This document shows positions 1-8,818 of a stretch of DNA of 64,000 nucleotides, in pieces. Below the pieces are notes generated by a model, which had not been told where the DNA came from, made no database searches, and saw nothing but the letters and a program-made list of their open reading frames with translations. Made by a program: the position numbers and the translations under genes. The stretch's first letter is position 1, and each line of letters opens with the position of its first letter. Source of the stretch: Phycisphaerae bacterium (lineage in GTDB: Bacteria; Planctomycetota; Phycisphaerae; Phycisphaerales; SM1A02); the NCBI GenBank assembly GCA_002717655.1, contig PBAY01000040.1, positions 1 through 64,000 on the forward strand, given 5' to 3'.

Positions 1-314
1 CTGCCAGCGGCGCAAGCCAGTTGCTGATAGCTCAAGACGCTCCCCACCGGGATTACTTGGCAGGCATTCCAGCATGCCGTGAAGAATTCAGGACCGGCTG
101 GAATCTGGAAGGGTGGGGGCGGTTCGGTCAGGCCGCGAGCCGTTGCTTCAACCCAGCTGGCCAGATCCGGCAATAGATCGGCATCTTCCAGGCCGCCATC
201 GGGCAGACGTCCAACATGATGCCATCCGCCATGGACGCCGCCATCGGGGTCGACCGCCAGGCGGAACCTGCCGAGTGGATTGGGGATATCACGCCAGAAT
301 TCGATCTTCACCAT
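1..314 (-). CDS. Methylated-DNA--cysteine alkyltransferase family protein (MGMT/Ogt), 3' part cut off by window edge
   Basis: Reading the minus strand from an ATG at 314 gives an open frame that runs off the left edge. About 104 residues are visible. The stretch F-F-T-A-C-W-N-A-C-Q-V-I-P-V-G-S-V-L-S-Y followed by Q-Q-L-A-C-A-A-G matches the start of the MGMT DNA-binding domain (usual form W..L..IP.G.T.SY..LA..G). The active-site P-C-H-R motif would lie beyond the window. The family repairs O6-alkylguanine by suicidal transfer of the alkyl group to cysteine. The frame stays open upstream to two ATGs near 370, so the start could be earlier; no convincing ribosome binding site decides it. It is divergent from glyA. 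It could instead be an alkyltransferase-like protein without the cysteine. Confidence 0.75.
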   Translation of the reverse strand, partial: MVKIEFWRDIPNPLGRFRLAVDPDGGVHGGWHHVGRLPDGGLEDADLLPDLASWVEATARGLTEPPPPFQIPAGPEFFTACWNACQVIPVGSVLSYQQLACAAG

Positions 315-369
315 CGGTTGATCGTACCCTGTACAAGCCGGGACGAACTCCGGCTTGGAGCAACTCATC

Positions 370-1662
370 ATGTCGACGACCGCGAATACTTCATCGGATG
401 CCATTTCCCGCAGCATGATCGAGCTGTTGGAGAAGGCTGACCCAACTGTTGCCAACATCATGTCAGAGGAAGGTGTCCGTCAGGCCACCACGCTGGAGCT
501 GATCGCATCCGAGAACCATGTGAGTTCCGCGGTCATGCACACGATGGGTTCCTGGATGACCAACAAGTACGCCGAAGGCTATCCCGGCGCCAGGTATTAC
601 GGTGGGTGTGAGTATTACGATCAGGTTGAGAATCTGGCACGCGATCGAGCCAAGGAATTGTTCAACTGTGGCTTTGCCAATGTTCAGCCACATTGTGGCG
701 CTAATGCGAACATCGCCGCCTTCATGGCTTTGCTTTCACCGGGTGATCGGGTCCTGTCTCTGCCGATCAAGTCCGGTGGTCATCTGAGCCATGGTTTGAA
801 GCCGAATTTCTCAGGGACGTTCTTCGAGATCCATGACTACGATCTGGATCCTGAGACGGAACTGCTCGACTACGACGCCATTGAAAAGCTCGCGCATGAG
901 GTTCGTCCTCAGCTGATCATCTGTGGCTACTCGGCCTATCCGCGCACGATCGACTTTGCACGATTCCGAGCCATTGCCGATTCAGTGGATGCCTATCTCA
1001 TGGCGGATATCGCACACATCGCCGGTCTGGTTGCAGCGGGCGTGCATCCTTCACCTTTCCCGCATGCTCATGTGGTGACCACCACGACTCACAAGACCCT
1101 TCGAGGTCCTCGTGGCGGGCTGGTTCTGAGTGATGATGAAGAGATCGCCAAGAAGGTGGATCGCAAGGTGTTTCCCGGTTCACAGGGTGGCCCGTTGATG
1201 CACATGGTGGCGGCCAAGGCCGTGGCCTTCCATGAGGCCCTGCAGCCATCATTCAAGACATATTCCCAGGCGGTCGTGGACAATGCCAAGGCGCTGGCTG
1301 AGGCGCTGGTTGGACATGGTTACCGACTCTGTTCAGGTGGTACTGACAACCATCTCATGCTTGTCGATCTTCAGCCACGTGATGCGGAACTGACGGGCGC
1401 TGATGCCGAGCAGTGGCTCGAGTCGGCCGGAATCATCACCAACAAGAACGGCATTCCCAATGATCCTCGTCCACCGCGAGTCACCAGTGGACTGCGACTT
1501 GGAACGCCGGCTTTGACGACGCGTGGACTCGGGCCATCCGAGATGGTGGAAGTCGCCGCGCTGTTGGATCGTGTGATGGGTTCAGGTGGCGATGAGTCGA
1601 CGTGCGCTGCGGTCCGTGAAGAAGTGCGGGCGTTGTGTGAACGGTTCCCGTTGCCTCATTAG
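370..1662 (+). CDS. glyA: Serine hydroxymethyltransferase
   Basis: 430 residues, the usual length. The enzyme interconverts serine and glycine with tetrahydrofolate and feeds one-carbon units into purine, thymidylate and methionine synthesis in the cytoplasm. The PLP lysine is residue 242 in T-T-T-T-H-K-T-L-R-G-P-R-G-G, and the N-terminal L-I-A-S-E-N-H and Y-A-E-G-Y-P-G motifs are intact. I place the start at the ATG at 370, because GGAG lies about 10 bases upstream; an in-frame ATG at 355 has no such site. It converges on trmL with a 4-base gap. Confidence 0.97.
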   Translation: MSTTANTSSDAISRSMIELLEKADPTVANIMSEEGVRQATTLELIASENHVSSAVMHTMGSWMTNKYAEGYPGARYYGGCEYYDQVENLARDRAKELFNCGFANVQPHCGANANIAAFMALLSPGDRVLSLPIKSGGHLSHGLKPNFSGTFFEIHDYDLDPETELLDYDAIEKLAHEVRPQLIICGYSAYPRTIDFARFRAIADSVDAYLMADIAHIAGLVAAGVHPSPFPHAHVVTTTTHKTLRGPRGGLVLSDDEEIAKKVDRKVFPGSQGGPLMHMVAAKAVAFHEALQPSFKTYSQAVVDNAKALAEALVGHGYRLCSGGTDNHLMLVDLQPRDAELTGADAEQWLESAGIITNKNGIPNDPRPPRVTSGLRLGTPALTTRGLGPSEMVEVAALLDRVMGSGGDESTCAAVREEVRALCERFPLPH

Positions 1663-1666
1663 CGTC

Positions 1667-2140
1667 CTACTGAAGTTGTCGTCTTGCTTCATAGACCGCG
1701 CCGCAGACCGCAGTCGCCAGGTTGAGGCTCCGTGCTGTTTCTTCCATGGGCATCTTGACTCGGTGTGAAGCGCCGTGTTGCGACACGATCCAGTCATGTA
1801 CGGCATCCGGTACGCCCTTGGTCTCTGAACCGAACAGCAGATAGTCATCCGCTTGATAGTCCGCTTCCCAGAAGCTGTGTTCCGCCTTGGTCGTGAAGAG
1901 CCATGCCCGTTGCGGCGACTCGGCGGCCAGAAAGTCATCCCAGCTGTCGTGCTCACGGCAGTCCACGAGATGCCAGTAATCCAGCCCTGCCCGCCTTCGG
2001 GCCTTCTCCGACATGTCGAATCCAATGGGGTGGATCACATGGAGACGGCACCCCGTGGCAGCGGCAGTACGCCCGATGTTGCCCGTGTTATTGGGGATTT
2101 CCGGGTGAACCAGCACGATGTTGAGGGGTGCGGTGGCCAT
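1667..2140 (-). CDS. trmL: tRNA (cytidine(34)-2'-O)-methyltransferase, SPOUT family
   Basis: 157 residues, the length of E. coli TrmL. The family methylates the 2'-O of the wobble base of leucine tRNAs using S-adenosylmethionine. Knot motifs are clear: H-P-E-I-P-N-N-T-G-N-I-G-R near the N-terminus, L-L-F-G-S-E-T-K-G in the middle, and M-P-M-E-E-T-A-R-S-L-N-L at the C-terminus, which form the trefoil cofactor pocket. The frame extends further upstream, but homology begins at the ATG at 2140. It is divergent from the EF-G-like gene across about 130 bases that should carry both promoters. Confidence 0.93.
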   Translation of the reverse strand: MATAPLNIVLVHPEIPNNTGNIGRTAAATGCRLHVIHPIGFDMSEKARRRAGLDYWHLVDCREHDSWDDFLAAESPQRAWLFTTKAEHSFWEADYQADDYLLFGSETKGVPDAVHDWIVSQHGASHRVKMPMEETARSLNLATAVCGAVYEARRQLQ

Positions 2141-2272
2141 GAGGCGAGTGTACCGGCTTTGTAGGGCCTTCAGGCCACCGGAAGATGTCGTGAAGATAGG
2201 GGAGCCGCTATTATCTGGGGCCCGGCTCGGTTTTCGATCCGGCGGATTTGGAACTAAGGAGCGAAGAGCCTC

Positions 2273-4327
2273 ATGGCAAGTCACAAGATCGATCAAATCA
2301 GGAACGTCGCCTTTGCTGGGACATCCAGTTCAGGAAAGACCACACTGTTGGAGGCGATGCTCGCTTCTGCTGGCGTCATCGGTCGCGCGGGTCGTGTTGA
2401 AGACGGTAATACCGTCTCAGACTGGGATGACCTGGAAAAGGACATGGGTTTCAGTCTGGATTCCAGTGTTCTGCACATGACGCATGGTGGTTGTCGAGTC
2501 AACATGATCGATACCCCCGGGCGTGGTGATTTCCTCGGCAAGGCCATTGCGGCCCTGCCTGCCGTCGAGACGATGATTCTCATGCTCGATCCTTCAGTCG
2601 GCATCGATCCGGTGGCTCGGCGTGTGATGAAGGTTGCAGCAGAGCGGAATCTTCCCCGCGCCATCGTCATCAACAAGATTGATGCTGGTGGAAATCTTGA
2701 CGAGTTTCTTGCTCATCTTCAGGAGACCTTCGGTTCCGTCTGTCGTCCGATCAATCTTCCTGCTGACGGCGGCAAGGCAGTCGTACGTTGTTTCAAATCC
2801 AGTGATGGCGAATCGGATCTTGGTTCCGTGTCGGATTACCACACGGGGCTTGTGGATCAGGTCGTCGAGGTGGATGAGGAGCTGATGGAGCAGTATCTGG
2901 AACAGGGTGAAGTGGAACCTGAAAAGCTGGAGGCTTCCTTCAAGCGAGCCATGCGAGAAGGGCATCTGGTTCCAGTCATGTTCACCTCGGCTCGTGAAGG
3001 CACGGGCGTGGAAGAACTGATGGATCAGATCGTCGAACTGTTTCCCAACCCCGGAGAAGGCAATGCCAGGCCTTTCTACAGCACCGGCAATGGAGAAGAA
3101 GTCGAGCTGATCACCGAGGCCGATGCAGGCAAGCCGCTTGTGGCCCATGTCTTCAAGGTTGCTTCCGACCCGTATGTCGGCAAACTCAGCTACATGAGGA
3201 TTCATCAGGGCACGCTCCCCGCGGGTGCGACGCCACGTGTGGATGACGAGAGAAAGCCGGTACGAGTGGCACATCTCTTCGAGCTTCAGGGCAAGGACAG
3301 CAAGGAAGTATCCGACGCCATTCCCGGTGACATCGTTGCGGTGTCGAAGGTTGATGAGATTGACTACAACAGTGTTCTTCATGGTGATGAGAAGGGACAG
3401 GTCGCCATGCGTCCGGTCCCGACGCCCAAGCCCATGTTTGGTCTGGCCATCGAGGGGACGAGCAAGGGTGCCGAGTCCAAGATTGGTGATGGCCTTTCAA
3501 AGATGACAGCGGAAGATCCGACCTTCGAGGTCGAGCGTGTCGCTGCGACCAGTGAACTGGTCGTGCGTGGTCTTGGCGAGAATCATCTCAAGGCGAAGTT
3601 GCGACTCCTGAAGGACCGTTATGGAGTTGAAGTTGATTCCCGTCCACCAAAGGTTGCCTACAAGGAAACCATCACAGGCCAGGCTGAAGGTCACCATCGT
3701 CACAAGAAGCAGTCCGGTGGATCCGGTCAGTTTGGTGAGGTCTACCTTCGCGTTTCGCCGATTGAAGGCAATGAAGAAGGTGTCTCAGGTGGACTCCTGT
3801 TTGCGGATGAGACCTTCGGCGGTTCCGTTCCCAAGCAGTTCCTGCCAGCCATTGAAAAGGGTGTCCGGCAGGTCATGGTCAATGGTGCGGTTGCCGGTTA
3901 TCCGATGCAGAACATCAAGGTCGCCGTCTATGACGGAAAGCATCATCCGGTCGATTCCAAGGAAGTCGCCTTCGTGATGGCCGGCAAGCGAGCCTTCGTG
4001 GATGCCGTCCAGAAGGCCAAGCCGGTTCTGCTTGAACCCTTCGTCAAGCTCGACATCACGGTTCCTCAGGACGCGATCGGTGACATTTCCTCCGACCTTT
4101 CAGGTCGACGAGGTCGAATCCAGGGCACGGACATGCTTCCAGGCAATCAGGTCCTGATGCATGCCGAGGCACCTCTTTCGGAGGTCATGACGTATGCCGC
4201 TCAGCTCAAGTCGATTACGGCAGGAGCTGGCAGCTATTCGATGGAGTATTCCCATGACGAGAATACCCCTCCGAATGTTCAGGCTGAAGTCGTGGCTGCC
4301 TTCAACCCGGTCGAGGACGAGGACTGA
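2273..4327 (+). CDS. Elongation factor G-like GTPase (divergent EF-G paralogue)
   Basis: 684 residues with EF-G architecture: GTPase domain, beta-barrel domain II, and domains III to V. The P-loop is G-T-S-S-S-G-K-T-T (about residues 16-24) and the base-specificity motif is N-K-I-D (about 133). It differs from translating EF-G at two places. The G2/switch I region reads G-F-S-L where EF-G has G-I-T-I. The G3 motif reads D-T-P-G-R-G-D-F (about 80-87), with arginine at the place of the catalytic histidine of D-T-P-G-H-V-D-F. It therefore belongs to the EF-G-like/FusA2 class, whose role is poorly defined; some relatives act in ribosome recycling or stress. A possible ribosome binding site AAGGAG lies upstream of 2273. 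Confidence 0.9.
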   Translation: MASHKIDQIRNVAFAGTSSSGKTTLLEAMLASAGVIGRAGRVEDGNTVSDWDDLEKDMGFSLDSSVLHMTHGGCRVNMIDTPGRGDFLGKAIAALPAVETMILMLDPSVGIDPVARRVMKVAAERNLPRAIVINKIDAGGNLDEFLAHLQETFGSVCRPINLPADGGKAVVRCFKSSDGESDLGSVSDYHTGLVDQVVEVDEELMEQYLEQGEVEPEKLEASFKRAMREGHLVPVMFTSAREGTGVEELMDQIVELFPNPGEGNARPFYSTGNGEEVELITEADAGKPLVAHVFKVASDPYVGKLSYMRIHQGTLPAGATPRVDDERKPVRVAHLFELQGKDSKEVSDAIPGDIVAVSKVDEIDYNSVLHGDEKGQVAMRPVPTPKPMFGLAIEGTSKGAESKIGDGLSKMTAEDPTFEVERVAATSELVVRGLGENHLKAKLRLLKDRYGVEVDSRPPKVAYKETITGQAEGHHRHKKQSGGSGQFGEVYLRVSPIEGNEEGVSGGLLFADETFGGSVPKQFLPAIEKGVRQVMVNGAVAGYPMQNIKVAVYDGKHHPVDSKEVAFVMAGKRAFVDAVQKAKPVLLEPFVKLDITVPQDAIGDISSDLSGRRGRIQGTDMLPGNQVLMHAEAPLSEVMTYAAQLKSITAGAGSYSMEYSHDENTPPNVQAEVVAAFNPVEDED

Positions 4328-4436
4328 TCCGGACTGCTGAGTCCATCAGGCTGTACACTGCAACCCGCGACAGGGAGGTCGTCATCCCCGCCCATCTGGG
4401 CCATGGGGCGGGTGCGGCCGTACACCGGGAGTCAGC

Positions 4437-5336
4437 ATGATGGCTTGGTCAGTACGAACTCACCGACTGGTTCTTGTTCTTGGGCTTCTTGCCTGTGTCA
4501 GCGGTGGATGCGTCACCGATGACTTCAAGGATATCGGGGCAACCTTCTTCGCTCCTTCGCCGGTTGATGCGGCGCGTGATGCGCTGGATCCCTACAACCC
4601 GGATCTGAGGCGTGAAGGTGTGGTTCTGCTCTCCAATGCACCCTTTGGCGGTGTCGATGCCTATCTGAAGATGTATCGCGACTATGTTGCGAATGATCCT
4701 GACCCGCTTGTCCGGGCAGCCGCGATCACGGCACTTGCTCGACACGGTGATGCCGCCGACGCCATCCTGATAGCACCATTCCTCGATCGAAGGGTCGAAG
4801 AGAATGAGACGGTTCGCTGGTATGCCGCGCTTGCCTTGCAGCGACTGCATAATCCTGAAGTCGTCAGTGTCATGGAAACCACCATGCGGGATGAAGAGGA
4901 AACCGGAGAAATCCGTGCGGCCCTCTGTGTCGCGATGGGTCAGTATCCAGAGGACCGCGTGGTGCAGTTGCTGCTCTTCGGATTGGATTCCCGTGAATTG
5001 TCTGTCAATACCGAGTCGGCTGAATCACTTCGGATGCTGACGGGGCAGGAGTTCGGGCTCGACAGTCTGGCCTGGAAGAACTGGTACGACTCGGCGTTGG
5101 CCAGCAACACGGCTTTCAAGGATCAGCAGGAATACCTCTATCCAACCTATTCGCGAGACACGTCCTGGTGGGAGTATGCCGCATTCTGGATGGATGTCAG
5201 TTGGGAAAAACCGAGTGTGCCCACTGGCAAGCGTTCCCGATCTGAACGTCGAACCTATGACGATCTGGATGCGGAGGCGGTCGCGGAGGATGCTGGTACG
5301 ACACGGCAAGTGGAAACGGTGGATGACACGCCGTGA
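4437..5336 (+). CDS. HEAT-repeat lipoprotein
   Basis: 299 residues. The N-terminus is a hydrophobic signal ending in V-S-G-G-C, consistent with a lipobox. Residues of about 70 to 200 carry alpha-helical HEAT-like repeats, for example L-V-R-A-A-A-I-T-A-L-A-R-H-G and V-R-W-Y-A-A-L-A-L-Q-R-L. The C-terminal third contains W-W-E-Y-A-A-F-W and an acidic, low-complexity tail. HEAT repeats form a solenoid scaffold for protein contacts; no catalytic motif is visible. A GGGAG site precedes the ATG at 4437. Its stop overlaps the GTG start of the next gene by the sequence GTGA, so the two are probably translationally coupled. Confidence 0.75.
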   Translation: MMAWSVRTHRLVLVLGLLACVSGGCVTDDFKDIGATFFAPSPVDAARDALDPYNPDLRREGVVLLSNAPFGGVDAYLKMYRDYVANDPDPLVRAAAITALARHGDAADAILIAPFLDRRVEENETVRWYAALALQRLHNPEVVSVMETTMRDEEETGEIRAALCVAMGQYPEDRVVQLLLFGLDSRELSVNTESAESLRMLTGQEFGLDSLAWKNWYDSALASNTAFKDQQEYLYPTYSRDTSWWEYAAFWMDVSWEKPSVPTGKRSRSERRTYDDLDAEAVAEDAGTTRQVETVDDTP

Positions 5337-6310
5337 GTAATCGCAGTCTCGTGGTTCAGGGTGGATCTGTGAGCCTTGAAGCAAGGCCTTCGCTGCAACC
5401 CGTTTCAGGTCAAGTCGTCGTTCAGGTCTCACGTGTCGGCCTTTCTCATCTTGATGCTGCAATTGGTCAGGGCCGCATGGAATTCGAAGGTGTCCCGGGT
5501 CAGGAGATCGTCGGGAAAGTTGCAGCAACGGATCCAGAGGACTCTGGCTGGCTGTCTCGGCGGGTCGTGGTGGACCCGCTGCTGGCCTGTGGGAGCTGCC
5601 AGTGGTGCATTGCAGGACTTCGAGAGCACTGTGGCCAAAGAAGAATCATTGGCCGTGAGCAGGCTGATGGAGGACTGGCGGAGCAGGTGCTGGTGCCGGT
5701 TTCCTCTCTTGTACCTGTTCCGGACCATGTTGATGATGATTCGGCGGTGTTCGCCGTGCCGGTTGCTCGAGCCATTCAGGCTTCCCGTCAGGTTCGCATC
5801 GAAGGCAAGACCTATGTCACGATCGTTGGCGACAATGCACTTGCCTTGTTGACGGCTCAGGTACTGGTCAGACTCAATGCCTCGGTGCGAGTGCTTGGCG
5901 TCCATCGTGAATTGATGGACCGATGTGAGCGATGGGGCATTCGTCATCGTCATCGTGATGAAGCCGGCCACCGTGCTGATCAGGACATCGTGGTCGAGTG
6001 CACGGGAGGTCAGGCTGAAGTCGTTGCGACGCTTGGTTTCGTCAGGCCACGAGGAACGATCATCCAGATGGTCGCGCCGCAGATCGTTGGTGCTGGTGGA
6101 ACCTTGCTTGACCTTCGGCGTCTGGTGGACGGTGAAGTCCGGCTGATTGGTTCATCATTCGGCCCAGTTGCCGAGGCGATGGACCTGATTGCCACCGATG
6201 GGATTGATGTCGTCAGTCTGGTTGGTGTGCGGAGGCGATTGGAGGATGTCCCTGGAATCCTTGGAGATCCTCAACTGGCAACAGGCCGAAAGGTCTTGAT
6301 TTCACCCTAG
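5333..6310 (+). CDS. Medium-chain dehydrogenase/reductase (alcohol dehydrogenase-like), catalytic zinc site altered
   Basis: 325 residues, starting at a GTG that overlaps the previous stop. The structural zinc lobe is intact: C-G-S-C-Q-W-C-I-A-G-L-R-E-H-C. The Rossmann half is recognisable around residues 155-215. The catalytic zinc ligands are not: the region that normally reads C-G/N-T-D is V-G-L-S-H-L-D, and the usual G-H-E is G-Q-E. It therefore resembles the MDR subgroup with G-V-P-G-x-E-x-V-G but probably does not bind catalytic zinc in the standard way. The substrate is unknown. It sits in a chain with the HEAT lipoprotein. Confidence 0.8.
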   Translation: MSNRSLVVQGGSVSLEARPSLQPVSGQVVVQVSRVGLSHLDAAIGQGRMEFEGVPGQEIVGKVAATDPEDSGWLSRRVVVDPLLACGSCQWCIAGLREHCGQRRIIGREQADGGLAEQVLVPVSSLVPVPDHVDDDSAVFAVPVARAIQASRQVRIEGKTYVTIVGDNALALLTAQVLVRLNASVRVLGVHRELMDRCERWGIRHRHRDEAGHRADQDIVVECTGGQAEVVATLGFVRPRGTIIQMVAPQIVGAGGTLLDLRRLVDGEVRLIGSSFGPVAEAMDLIATDGIDVVSLVGVRRRLEDVPGILGDPQLATGRKVLISP

Positions 6311-6340
6311 TGATCGTCCGAGCCTGTTACCCTTTGGCCC

Positions 6341-7879
6341 GTGAACGACAAGGACAGCAATGAAAGGTCAGCTTCCGATCCTGTAGAGCCGATTGCGGCT
6401 CCGGAGGAAGCCAATGGTGAGATCCAGTCGGGTCGTCTTGCCGGCAAGTCACTCTGGGCTGCCATTGCCATTGTTGCCTTTCCAGTTCTGCTTCAGCAGT
6501 TGATGGCCGCCTTTGTCGGTCTGGTGGACAAGATCCTTGCGGGGCATCTTGATCCGGACATCGTTGTCACGGCACTGGATGGGGTCGGGGTTGGCTCCTA
6601 CGTCGGTTGGCTGATCGGCATTGCCATGTCTGGTCTTGGAATCGGTGGCCAGGCCATCATCGCCAGATCAATGGGTTCAGGGCAGGTTGGTCAGGGAGAG
6701 CAGGCGCTTGGTCATGCCTTGATTCTCAGCACGGTCTGGGGTGTGTTGTGTGGGGCCGTGATGTGGTTGCTGGCGGACCAGTTGGCGCTCTACGGGGGGC
6801 TGAATCCCGAGGCTACGACCTTCTCGAATCAGTATGTTCGTACCTTCGCTGTGGCGATGCCCTTCTTCGGTGTGATGATGGTCGGCGCCATGTGGATGCA
6901 TGGCGCAGGCGAAACCATGAAGCCGTTCCTCATCGCCGTGGTCGTCAACATCGTCAATGTGATCTTCTCCTGGATGCTCTCCGGGGCCGATATCAGCATG
7001 GGCGAGGCAGTCCTGACCAATCCATTCAGCTTCGACCTTGAGGTGCTTGGTATCGCCCTTGGCAGCGCGATCGGCATGGGGGTCGGAGCGTTGCTTACCT
7101 TGCTGGTGCTCGCTCGTGGCATCAAGGATCTCCGCCTGCATCCAGTTCATCTCGTCCCGAAGCTCGGCATGTCATGGCGTGTGATCAGGATCGGGATTCC
7201 GAACTTCTTCGAAGGACTTGCGATGTGGATCGCGAACATCTTCGTTCTGGGGTTCATCGGCACGATTGCTGGACGTGCGAGTCAGGCAGCCTTTGCGGCG
7301 GAAAGTGGGCAGGATTCAGGTGAGCTTGCCATGGCGGGCGAAGTCCTTCAGGGGGCCCACATCATTGCCGTCCAATGGGAGGCGTTCAGTTTCCTGCCCG
7401 GGTTCGCCATCGGTGTGGCGGCGGGGGCGGTTGCGGGTCAATATCTGGGTGCGGGCAATGCCGCCATGGCCAAGAAAGCTGTCTGGGCCTGCGTCATGCT
7501 TGGTGTGATCCTGATGGGGCTGATCGGCATTGGATTCATCATCTGGGGAAGAGGTCTCACGTCGATCATTTCGACCGAAGAACTGCATCTGGACGTGGTG
7601 CCCAAGCTGCTTGTGATCTGTGGTGCGACTCAGGTCTTCTTTGCGGCATCCATGGTGGTGCGACAGGCCTTGCGCGGCACAGGTGACACCACCTGGGTCT
7701 TCATCATCACCGTGGTTTCCAGCTATGGGATACGTCTTCCGGCGGCCTGGTTCCTTGGTGTTTATCTGGACTGGGGGCTGCCTGGAATCTGGTTCGCACT
7801 CTGTGGAGAACTGGGCATCCGCGCCATGTTGTTCATGGCGAGATTCATCAATGGTGGATGGGCCAAGAAGGCGATCTGA
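6341..7879 (+). CDS. MATE family efflux transporter
   Basis: 512 residues, mostly hydrophobic, with about 12 predicted membrane spans in two homologous halves. Each half opens with a MATE-like helix (for example F-P-V-L-L-Q-Q-L-M-A-A-F-V-G-L-V-D near residue 50), and R-Q-A-L-R-G-T-G-D-T occurs in the C-terminal half, as in NorM/DinF-like proteins. These inner-membrane antiporters expel drugs or organic cations using sodium or protons. The start is a GTG at 6341 with no strong ribosome binding site. It converges with infC, 8 bases apart. Confidence 0.93.
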   Translation: MNDKDSNERSASDPVEPIAAPEEANGEIQSGRLAGKSLWAAIAIVAFPVLLQQLMAAFVGLVDKILAGHLDPDIVVTALDGVGVGSYVGWLIGIAMSGLGIGGQAIIARSMGSGQVGQGEQALGHALILSTVWGVLCGAVMWLLADQLALYGGLNPEATTFSNQYVRTFAVAMPFFGVMMVGAMWMHGAGETMKPFLIAVVVNIVNVIFSWMLSGADISMGEAVLTNPFSFDLEVLGIALGSAIGMGVGALLTLLVLARGIKDLRLHPVHLVPKLGMSWRVIRIGIPNFFEGLAMWIANIFVLGFIGTIAGRASQAAFAAESGQDSGELAMAGEVLQGAHIIAVQWEAFSFLPGFAIGVAAGAVAGQYLGAGNAAMAKKAVWACVMLGVILMGLIGIGFIIWGRGLTSIISTEELHLDVVPKLLVICGATQVFFAASMVVRQALRGTGDTTWVFIITVVSSYGIRLPAAWFLGVYLDWGLPGIWFALCGELGIRAMLFMARFINGGWAKKAI

Positions 7880-7887
7880 CCACTGAT

Positions 7888-8562
7888 TCAGGATTCCTGT
7901 TCAGGTGAGTCGGTCTCTGGTTCCGGTGCGGGTTCCGCAGGAGGATTGTCCGCCTTGGCAGCAGCCTGTTTGGCTTCGGCTTCGGCAGCCTGTTGCAGAC
8001 GACTGATCTTGTTGCGGTCAGGTGACAGCAGGATGCTCATTCGACGCCCAGCCATGCGAGGATCGATCTCGACCTTGGCGATGTCTTCAAGTGTCTTGAT
8101 GACGTGATCCATGCGTTCACGGCCTCGTTCACGATGGAGCATTTCACGGCCACGGAAGTTCTGGACGATCTGAACCTTGTGTCCATCCATCAGGAACTTG
8201 CGAGCTTGTTGCAGTCGGATGGAAATGTCATGCGGATCGATCTTCATTGATCGGCCAAGACGAACTTCCTTTGTTTCAGCAGCCTTGGATCTGGCTCGGT
8301 TCGCCTTTTCCTTCTTGGATTGCTCATAGCGGTACTTGCCAAAGTCGAGAATCCTGCAGACAGGTGGGTCCGACTCGGGGGAGACCTCTACGAGGTCCAG
8401 GCCGGCTTGCTTGGCCTGTTCAATGGCATCGCGGACATCGACGACGCCCACCATGTCTTCGTTTTCATCGATCAGGCGAATGGGTGATTTACGAATTTGA
8501 TCGTTTACCCTGGGCAGGTTTCTTACGTTTTCCTGCGGACGGAAGTAGCGGCGACGTGCGAT
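7888..8562 (-). CDS. infC: Translation initiation factor IF-3 with an AUC start codon
   Basis: 224 residues. The N-domain reads V-N-D-Q-I-R...P-I-R-L-I-D, then the linker, then the C-domain with K-V-Q-I-V-Q-N-F-R-G-R-E. A C-terminal extension rich in Ala, Pro and Glu is added. An ATG at 8454 would cut off the conserved N-domain start. Extending upstream in frame meets no ATG, GTG or TTG before a TGA at 8568-8566. The frame opens with ATC at 8562-8560, followed by A-R-R-R-Y-F-R-P, with GGAG at 8575-8572, nine bases upstream. I therefore assign AUC as the start. IF-3 normally rejects such codons, and non-AUG infC starts are known to give autoregulation. rpmI and rplT, common neighbours, are absent here. 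Confidence 0.92.
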   Translation of the reverse strand: MARRRYFRPQENVRNLPRVNDQIRKSPIRLIDENEDMVGVVDVRDAIEQAKQAGLDLVEVSPESDPPVCRILDFGKYRYEQSKKEKANRARSKAAETKEVRLGRSMKIDPHDISIRLQQARKFLMDGHKVQIVQNFRGREMLHRERGRERMDHVIKTLEDIAKVEIDPRMAGRRMSILLSPDRNKISRLQQAAEAEAKQAAAKADNPPAEPAPEPETDSPEQES

Positions 8563-8575
8563 GACTCAGTTCTCC
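8560..8575 (-). promoter_or_regulatory. infC ribosome binding site and AUC initiation codon
   Basis: GGAG at 8575-8572 is followed after nine bases by ATC at 8562-8560, with an in-frame TGA only one codon further upstream of the adjoining GTC. This decides the start of infC. The expected consequence, from work on other bacteria, is feedback repression by IF-3 itself. Confidence 0.75.
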
Positions 8576-8818
8576 ATGAAGGAAGCAGGTGACAGCTTGC
8601 CGCAACCAAGCGGCTTGCATTCAGTTGTGTTCAGAATTGTGAGAGCGCGGCATGTCATGCCGAAGGCTTTGGGGCCGAACTGTTGGGTCGGGCATGTGCC
8701 AAGGTGAGCTCTCCTGAGTGGGCCCTCAGGGGCTCCGACTCCATTCCACTAAGGCTCCCAGAGTACCCCGAGGCCGTGATTCGGGCAACAGGAAATGGAA
8801 TCCATCCACCCTTCAGGC
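8563..8818 (-). other. thrS-infC spacer (infC leader)
   Basis: 256 bases without a gene separate the thrS stop from the infC start on the same strand. Two short inverted repeats are visible: GCCGC/GCGGC at 8599-8614 with a six-base loop, and CGGCAT/ATGCCG a little further from infC. Neither is followed by a T tract, so these look like leader structure rather than a terminator. No promoter is convincing. Confidence 0.4.

Noticed and set aside
2594-3382. Open frame of 262 residues antisense to the EF-G-like gene
   Set aside because: The sense frame is an unmistakable GTPase; the antisense frame has no features.
4385-4412. GC-rich hairpin between the EF-G-like and HEAT genes
   Set aside because: The arms pair only with a bulge and no T tract follows, so I do not call a terminator.
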